A DNA stretch of 18,946 nt from assembly GCA_020631295.1 (NCBI GenBank), contig JAHDHN010000001.1, positions 17,752 to 36,697 of the forward strand, in the 5' to 3' direction. A program made the position numbers and the translations under genes. The notes beneath the pieces were generated by a model, which was not told the DNA's origin, made no database searches, and saw nothing but the letters and a program-made list of their open reading frames with translations. The stretch's first letter is position 1. Each line of letters begins with the position of its first letter. This document shows positions 14,532 through 18,946 of this stretch, in pieces. Origin of the DNA: Rickettsiales bacterium. Lineage in GTDB: Bacteria; Pseudomonadota; Alphaproteobacteria; Rickettsiales; UBA8987.

Positions 14532-15365
14532 TTACATATACCCATCGGCGCGCAGGCGCTCAAAGGCAGATTCATCTTCATCTGCACCCATGGGGCGGCC
14601 AGAACGTTCAGAGACTCTGGTTACGCTTAGCTCGGCAATAATTTCGTCAATGGTAGTGGCTTCACTTGGCAGTGGGTAGGTAATGCCTTTTTCGCCCAGT
14701 GAACGGAAGCGCATCATTTTCCCGCCATAATTTTCACCAAAAAATTCACCATATGGCTTAGCGTAATAGAGCGGTACAATTGGAATGCCTTCACGCTTGA
14801 TATAGTTCCAAATATCCAGCTCCGTCCAGTGCAGCAACGGGTGGATGCGCACATGGGTGCCTGGAGGGAAATCAGTCATAAACTGGTTCCAGAACTCCGG
14901 TGGCTGGTCTTTTACATCCCACGTGCCTTCATTATCACGCGGGCTAAAATAGCGCTCTTTTGCACGGGTGCCTTCTTCATCACGACGAATACCGGTGGTG
15001 ATGCCATTAAAGCCATATTCTGCAATTACATTTTTTAGACCCAATGTTTTGCGTGCGGCCACGCGGGCGCTGTGCGGCAGGCTTTCATCCGTATCTTCCA
15101 GTGGAGGGCATGGGTAAGAAATAAAATTCACGTCCCATTCTTTGGAGTATTTATCACGGAAGGCATATACTTCATCCATCTCCAGCTCTGTATCACAGTG
15201 AATAAGCGGGAAGGGAATTTTGCCAAAAAACGCTTTGCGCGCCAGGTGAATCATCACGTTAGAATCTTTACCAAAAGACCATAACATCCCCACATTGGAG
15301 ATTTTGTTAAACATCTCACGGAACACATAGATACTCTGTGCTTCTAATTCGTCTAAATGGTTCAT
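14532..15365 (-). CDS. cysD: sulfate adenylyltransferase subunit 2
   Basis: 277 residues from ATG 15365. CysD is the PP-loop ATP pyrophosphatase-type subunit that forms APS; CysN's GTP hydrolysis drives it. The PP-loop SFGKDS is at 30-35, with LIHCDTELEMDEVYAFRDKY, GFNGITTGIRRDEEGTRAKE and ERYFSPRDNEGTWD characteristic of CysD. VRIHPLLHWTELDIWNYI and the C-terminal SERSGRPMGADEDESAFERL are also typical. An in-frame ATG at 15389 lies in the end of the repeat at 15384. ATG 15365 is preferred because AAGGA lies eight bases upstream and the family normally starts NHLDELEAQSI. The gene follows cysH after a 166-base gap filled by the repeat. Confidence 0.97.
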   Translation of the reverse strand: MNHLDELEAQSIYVFREMFNKISNVGMLWSFGKDSNVMIHLARKAFFGKIPFPLIHCDTELEMDEVYAFRDKYSKEWDVNFISYPCPPLEDTDESLPHSARVAARKTLGLKNVIAEYGFNGITTGIRRDEEGTRAKERYFSPRDNEGTWDVKDQPPEFWNQFMTDFPPGTHVRIHPLLHWTELDIWNYIKREGIPIVPLYYAKPYGEFFGENYGGKMMRFRSLGEKGITYPLPSEATTIDEIIAELSVTRVSERSGRPMGADEDESAFERLRADGYM

Positions 15366-15383
15366 TTTATAGTTCCTTTTACT

Positions 15384-15468
15384 CGTCATTCCACGGCTTG
15401 TCCGTGGAATCTCCTAATGAGAGCACGGTCCGCTGCAGGAGATCCCATGGATAAGCCATGGGATGACG
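15384..15468. repeat. 85-bp four-way-junction repeat, copy 1 (between cysH and cysD)
   Basis: Fully paired architecture. The outer stem is CGTCAT/ATGACG. Hairpin 1 is TCCACGG/CCGTGGA with loop CTTGT. The middle stem is ATCTCCT/AGGAGAT around 21 bases. Hairpin 2 is CCCATGG/CCATGGG with loop ATAAG. No base is unpaired at the junction. The two 32-base arms are also inverted copies of each other with five transition differences, so a single long hairpin is an alternative fold. It lies 18 bases upstream of the cysD start codon. Confidence 0.88.
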
Positions 15469-15531
15469 GTTGTTAATTATGAAGGCAGATCTTATAATCC
15501 GTCTTCTATCCTCTGTCACCTGTCTTCTGCA

Positions 15532-16266
15532 TTAAACACTCCAATCCGTCTGTTCTGCTGTGGGCAAGTGAATGCCACATTCTGTTTTTTGCTTGCCGCT
15601 CATGTCCACCGCATGGGCCCAGCGGCCAGAGCGTTCATCTTCGCCTGGCTTTACTGCACGTGTGCAGGTCTCACAGCCAATGGATGGATAGCCCTTGGCT
15701 ACCAGCGGGTGCTGAGGCAGTGCCAGTGCCTCAAATTGCTGCTTGATATCGTCTTTGGATGTGTTCCAAAACGGGTTGATTTTATAGGTGCCGTCTTCAT
15801 CCAGCTCCACGGGCTCTAATGCCTCACGCTCTTTGGTTTGGTAGCGCCGGCGACCGGTGATGATGGCTTGATGTGGATTATCCTGCAAATAGCTTTCCAG
15901 TGAATCTACCTTACGCATCCAGCAGCAGCGATCCACATTGCTTTCCCATAAATCACCGTTGGGATCGATGCGTGAAACCATATCCGGATTAGGGTGGATA
16001 TGAATCACATTGGTGAGGCCCACATATTTGCTTATATCGTTCACATAATCCAGCGTGGCTTGAAAATGCTTGCCGGTATTAAGGAATAAAATAGGCGTGT
16101 TCGGGTCAATTTCCGCCACCATTTTTAGTAGCAATCCAGAATAGGCACCGAAAGAGGAGAAACAGGCGATATTATCCTTAAACTCCCGCGTGATCATGGC
16201 ATGCAGCAGCGCATGCGGGTCATGCTCCGCATAAAAAGTCTGCAAACGGGAGAGGGAATGGGTCAT
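15532..16266 (-). CDS. cysH: assimilatory (phospho)adenylylsulfate reductase, Fe-S type
   Basis: 244 residues. Reduces activated sulfate to sulfite with thioredoxin or glutaredoxin as donor. The PAPS-reductase fold shows FSSFGAYSG (36-44, the PP-loop position), FLNTGKHF (61-68) and ITGRRRYQT (136-144). Cysteines C114-C115 (DRCCWMRKV) and C198/C201 (GCETC) form the CC...CxxC signature that binds a 4Fe-4S cluster. This is typical of APS-using plant and bacterial enzymes and absent from E. coli PAPS reductase. C230 in KTECGIH is the catalytic cysteine. The substrate is therefore probably APS, possibly also PAPS since CysC is present. It lies between repeats in the cys operon. Confidence 0.95.
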   Translation of the reverse strand: MTHSLSRLQTFYAEHDPHALLHAMITREFKDNIACFSSFGAYSGLLLKMVAEIDPNTPILFLNTGKHFQATLDYVNDISKYVGLTNVIHIHPNPDMVSRIDPNGDLWESNVDRCCWMRKVDSLESYLQDNPHQAIITGRRRYQTKEREALEPVELDEDGTYKINPFWNTSKDDIKQQFEALALPQHPLVAKGYPSIGCETCTRAVKPGEDERSGRWAHAVDMSGKQKTECGIHLPTAEQTDWSV

Positions 16267-16287
16267 GAGGCTATATTATTTCCTCTG

Positions 16288-16373
16288 CGTCATGCCACGG
16301 TTTATCCGTGGCATCTCTTTAATGAGAGAGCTGTGTATAGCAAGAGATCCCACGGACAAGCCGTGGGATGACG
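16288..16373. repeat. 86-bp four-way-junction repeat, copy 2 (between cysI and cysH)
   Basis: Same design as copy 1. Outer stem CGTCAT/ATGACG. Hairpin 1 GCCACGG/CCGTGGC with loop TTTAT. Middle stem ATCTCTT/AAGAGAT. Hairpin 2 CCCACGG/CCGTGGG with loop ACAAG. All stems are perfect. The first pair of hairpin 1, the fifth pair of hairpin 2 and the sixth pair of the middle stem differ from copy 1 on both sides, keeping the pairing. It lies 21 bases upstream of the cysH coding region, which reads on the minus strand. Confidence 0.88.
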
Positions 16374-16394
16374 ATAGTATGTAGAATTTTTCCA

Positions 16395-18113
16395 TCACGC
16401 AGCCCATTTATAGTCGGTAAGGCTGGTTTTGGCCTGCTCTAGCAGTGACTCGATACCCACACGGTGGCAAAAATCACCAAAGCCTTCTTTGTTATCATTA
16501 CGTGCCTCTTTAAAGGCAGCAAAGAACGGCGAAAGTGCGGCGCCAATTTCGGCCTCTGGTACTTTATCGAAGATTTTTTCATTCAAGCGTGTGCCTTCAA
16601 AATCGCCGCCAATAAACAAGGCATAATGCCCAGGCGTGCGGCCAACAATACCAATGTCACCTACATAAGGGCGGCTGCAACCGTTAGGGCAGCCTGCAAT
16701 ACGGATGGCAATGCGCTCTTCTTCCAGTGCATATGCTGCCAATGTGTTGTGAATGTCTTTTTCCATCGGTAATTTCACACGCTCAGCCTCTGCCAGTGCC
16801 TTGCCGCAGGTGGGCAGTGCCACACAGGCCATCAAATTACGTTGCATATGCGTAAGCTGTTCACGCGTATCGATGTTATATTGTGCAAATAGCGCTTCAA
16901 TCTCTGCTTTTTGTGCATCTGTAATATCGCACAGAATAATATTCTGGTCGGCCGTGATTACCAAATTCATGCCGTATGTATCAATAATATGACGCAGCCC
17001 GGTGCGGATTGCTTGCGTTTCCGTATCAATAATACGGCCGCTGGACACAGGCACACCAACATACCATAAGCCATCACCTTGTGCATGCCAGCCCATGTGA
17101 TCGGGAATATCATAGCGCTGCACAGGCTTGGCTTCTTGAGCTGCTACAGCAGGCTTCAGCGCATTGAAATATTCCAGGAAGGTCTTCTTGGTCCATTCCA
17201 CGCCTTTTTCTTCCACCACATATTTCAGGCGCGCATGTTTGCGGTCGTTCCTGTCCCCATGGTCGCGCTGTAGCTGCACCACCGCATCGGTGGCATTCAG
17301 CAAATCATCTGGGCCTATAAAGGCAATGGGTGTGGCCAGGCGAGGATAGGTGGAAGGCTTATTGTGGTTCATGCCCAATCCACCGCCTACTAGCACATTA
17401 TATCCAGTGAGAGTATCGCCATCAAACAATGCTACAAAGCCTAAATCATGGGTGAATACATCCACGCTATTATCGTCCGGTGCGATCACCGCAATTTTGA
17501 ATTTACGTGGCAGGTAATATTTGCCGTATAATGGCTCTTCTACTTGCGTCTCTTCCGCATCATTCCAAATGGCGTCATAAGAGGTAGTTTTAGGCTCACA
17601 ATAAGACGCAATGGCATAGGCATCTTCCAGCAAGCGTTGATTTTGTACGTTTTTTACCGGGCTTGGCGTGGTCATCACGTTACGCACCACATCACCACAA
17701 GCGCTGAGCGTAGAAAGCTGTGCTTCATTAATCGCGGCAATGGCAGGCTTGAGGTCGCCCTTCACAATACAATGCATTTGAAAAGTCTCACGCGTGGTCA
17801 GGCGCAGCGTGTTATTAGCATATTTTCCGGCAATATCATCCACCATGGCATATTGCTTGGCAGTCAAGCGGCCGGCAGGAATGCGCAAGCGCACCATAAA
17901 TTCATAGAGCTTATCCAGCTTGGCTTTTTTGCGCTCTGTGGCCGTATCCCGGTCATAGCCTTGATAGGTGCCATGGAATTTCAATAACTCATAGGAATAA
18001 TCAGACACAGCAATCACGCTATCATCCAGCAATTCTTGCAAGATATCGCCTTTTAAATATTTACTGTTGTCCTTCATGCCTTCCTGCTTGGAAGGTGCGC
18101 CGTCAAATGCCAT
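16395..18113 (-). CDS. cysI: sulfite reductase hemoprotein subunit
   Basis: 572 residues, close to the 570 of E. coli CysI. Reduces sulfite to sulfide with six electrons at a coupled siroheme and 4Fe-4S centre. The cluster ligands are C430 and C436 (ACVALPTCGKALAEAER) and C475 and C479 (GCPNGCSRPYVGDIG). YLPRKFKIAV, LVGGGLGMNHN and the N-terminal YLKGDILQEL and LLKFHGTYQGYDRD are family blocks. ATG 18113 has AAGGA nine bases upstream; ATG 18077 also has a good site. No CysJ flavoprotein or siroheme synthase gene is visible, so the electron donor is unknown from this window. It is the first gene of the cysI-cysH-cysD-cysNC operon. Confidence 0.96.
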   Translation of the reverse strand: MAFDGAPSKQEGMKDNSKYLKGDILQELLDDSVIAVSDYSYELLKFHGTYQGYDRDTATERKKAKLDKLYEFMVRLRIPAGRLTAKQYAMVDDIAGKYANNTLRLTTRETFQMHCIVKGDLKPAIAAINEAQLSTLSACGDVVRNVMTTPSPVKNVQNQRLLEDAYAIASYCEPKTTSYDAIWNDAEETQVEEPLYGKYYLPRKFKIAVIAPDDNSVDVFTHDLGFVALFDGDTLTGYNVLVGGGLGMNHNKPSTYPRLATPIAFIGPDDLLNATDAVVQLQRDHGDRNDRKHARLKYVVEEKGVEWTKKTFLEYFNALKPAVAAQEAKPVQRYDIPDHMGWHAQGDGLWYVGVPVSSGRIIDTETQAIRTGLRHIIDTYGMNLVITADQNIILCDITDAQKAEIEALFAQYNIDTREQLTHMQRNLMACVALPTCGKALAEAERVKLPMEKDIHNTLAAYALEEERIAIRIAGCPNGCSRPYVGDIGIVGRTPGHYALFIGGDFEGTRLNEKIFDKVPEAEIGAALSPFFAAFKEARNDNKEGFGDFCHRVGIESLLEQAKTSLTDYKWAA

Positions 18114-18157
18114 GATCCTGGTTCCTTATGAGGTGAATAATAAAGCGTAATACGCAT

Positions 18158-18187
18158 ATTATAGCGCGTGTCTAGCTTAAAGTACAA
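18158..18187 (-). promoter_or_regulatory. probable cys operon promoter
   Basis: On the minus strand a perfect TATAAT (18163-18158) lies 18 bases after TTGTAC (18187-18182), a weak -35. The cysI ATG is 44 bases downstream. ACAATATTGT (18184-18193) is a perfect 10-base palindrome over the -35. A looser dyad (TTACATAT 18213-18220 with ATATGTGTAA 18225-18234) lies upstream in an AT-rich stretch. These are possible sites for a sulfur regulator. Confidence 0.5.
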
Positions 18188-18251
18188 TATTGTTATGTAG
18201 AATATTTATATATTACATATTATTATATGTGTAACATTGGTGAAAAACGCA

Positions 18252-18395
18252 GTTATCTCAGTTAATAATTCTCAACCTCCAAACACCCGTCATTCCATGG
18301 TTTATCCATGGAATCTCCTAACAAGGATACGGTAAGTGGCAGGAGATCACACGGACACGCCGTGGGATGACGAGGGAATTGTTAAGTGAAATAAT
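18252..18395. repeat. 144-bp element: four-way-junction repeat copy 3 inside imperfect terminal inverted repeats
   Basis: The core at 18288-18372 (85 bp) repeats the design of copies 1 and 2. Outer stem CGTCAT/ATGACG. Hairpin 1 TCCATGG/CCATGGA with loop TTTAT. Middle stem ATCTCCT/AGGAGAT. Hairpin 2 CACACGG/CCGTGGG with one mismatch. Flanks 18252-18273 and 18374-18395 are 22-base inverted repeats matching at 17 positions, which links this family to the TIR-bearing elements at 3243 and 7680. The 314-base gap 18114-18427 holds this element and the cysI promoter, and no gene. Confidence 0.8.
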
Positions 18396-18427
18396 TATAC
18401 CGTACGAATGGCACTCTTTAATGCTGC

Positions 18428-18946
18428 CTAAAACTTATTCAGATAGATATTTACGATGTTGTTGAGCAGTTCTAATGCCTCTTCACGCGGACGTTGGAAG
18501 CTATTACGGCCCATGATGGAGCCATTACCACCGCCATCACGAATAGCGCGCACTTCTTCGTAAATCGCATCATTGCCTTTAGCACCACCGCCAGAAAATA
18601 CCACCAGACGCTTGCCATTAAAGCAAGATTGCATCACATGCGCAATGCGGTCTTCTAAGGAGGCTACAGGCACATTATGCTGCTCATACACTTTCTTTGC
18701 AGCAGGTAAATCCAGCATTTCTGTTGGTGGCTTCACCTTAATAATATGCGCACCAAGTAAGGCTGCCATATGGGCGGCATACGCAATAATATCAATGGCG
18801 GTTTCGCCATCACCCTTGGTCACATTGCCACCGCGTGCATAACTCCACAACACCACAGCCAAACCATAGCTGCGTGCTTCTTCAGATAAAGCACGGAATT
18901 CTTCCATCATGTCATAAGAATATTCAGAGCCAGGATAAATGGTAAA
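18428..18946 (-). CDS. fbaB: class I fructose-bisphosphate aldolase, DhnA/FbaB type (5' end outside window)
   Basis: The last 172 codons of a Schiff-base aldolase that splits fructose 1,6-bisphosphate in glycolysis or makes it in gluconeogenesis. The frame stays open to the right edge (FTIYPGSEYSYDMMEEFRAL), so the start lies beyond. GLAVVLWSYARGG, then AALLGAHIIKVKPPTEML, supplies the Schiff-base lysine region. VVFSGGGAKG, RAIRDGGGNGSIMGRNSFQR and PREEAL form the phosphate-binding end of the TIM barrel, as in the archaeal-type and alphaproteobacterial class I enzymes. Its stop lies 33 bases from the repeat element. No clear terminator was seen. With pgi it indicates a working central sugar pathway. 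Confidence 0.93.
   Translation of the reverse strand, partial: FTIYPGSEYSYDMMEEFRALSEEARSYGLAVVLWSYARGGNVTKGDGETAIDIIAYAAHMAALLGAHIIKVKPPTEMLDLPAAKKVYEQHNVPVASLEDRIAHVMQSCFNGKRLVVFSGGGAKGNDAIYEEVRAIRDGGGNGSIMGRNSFQRPREEALELLNNIVNIYLNKF

Noticed and set aside
15384..15468. Possible tRNA, because the repeat folds into a cloverleaf-like shape
   Set aside because: Stem and loop sizes are wrong (5-base loops, 6-7 bp stems, no T-loop or anticodon arrangement, no CCA-type acceptor).
15384..18372. CRISPR array
   Set aside because: The repeats are 85-86 bp, palindromic throughout and separated by genes, not by short unique spacers.

Overview
The window comes from an alphaproteobacterium with a moderately AT-leaning genome. 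A two-gene SspB-IlvB start, lspA followed by a DUF3035-like gene, an orphan-looking CobT, and a VirB3-VirB4-VirB6 order like the scattered rvh type IV secretion (T4SS) clusters of Rickettsiales all point that way. A complete sulfate-assimilation operon plus glycolysis and branched-chain amino-acid genes argue against a strongly reduced obligate parasite. A less reduced Rickettsiales-like or related host-associated alphaproteobacterium fits best. The taxon is inferred from gene content, not from a marker tree.

Layout. 1-1166 (minus): the start of acetolactate synthase (ilvB, runs off the left edge) preceded by the ClpXP adaptor sspB. 1167-3163: an accessory module with a minus-strand pair (a secreted 189-residue protein and an 82-residue protein, both unrecognised). 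Divergent from it is an XRE-type regulator with a TrmB/PLD-like effector half, a palindromic operator and an apparently leaderless start. 3485-5774 (minus): lspA, a DUF3035/BamF-like exported protein and glucose-6-phosphate isomerase in a tight cluster. 5858-7642 (plus): cobT-like VWA protein. 7904-12415 (minus): virB3, virB4, virB6. 12562-18113 (minus): cysI, cysH, cysD, cysNC. 18428 to the right edge (minus): class I fructose-bisphosphate aldolase.

The non-coding space is unusually structured. Three 85-86 bp repeats lie in and just upstream of the cys operon (15384, 16288, 18288). Each folds into a perfect or nearly perfect four-way junction with no spare bases at the junction, and four base pairs covary between copies. 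Two larger elements (3243-3401 and 7680-7902) with terminal inverted repeats carry the same four-way architecture. Both lie between convergent genes, and the second has two further hairpins inserted into it. These repeats are the most interesting signal in the window.

How the genes work together: CysD and CysNC activate sulfate to APS (and PAPS), CysH with an Fe-S cysteine signature reduces it to sulfite, and CysI reduces sulfite to sulfide. VirB3, VirB4 and VirB6 are inner-membrane parts and the motor of a T4SS whose other parts lie elsewhere. No tRNA, rRNA, CRISPR array or transposase was seen.
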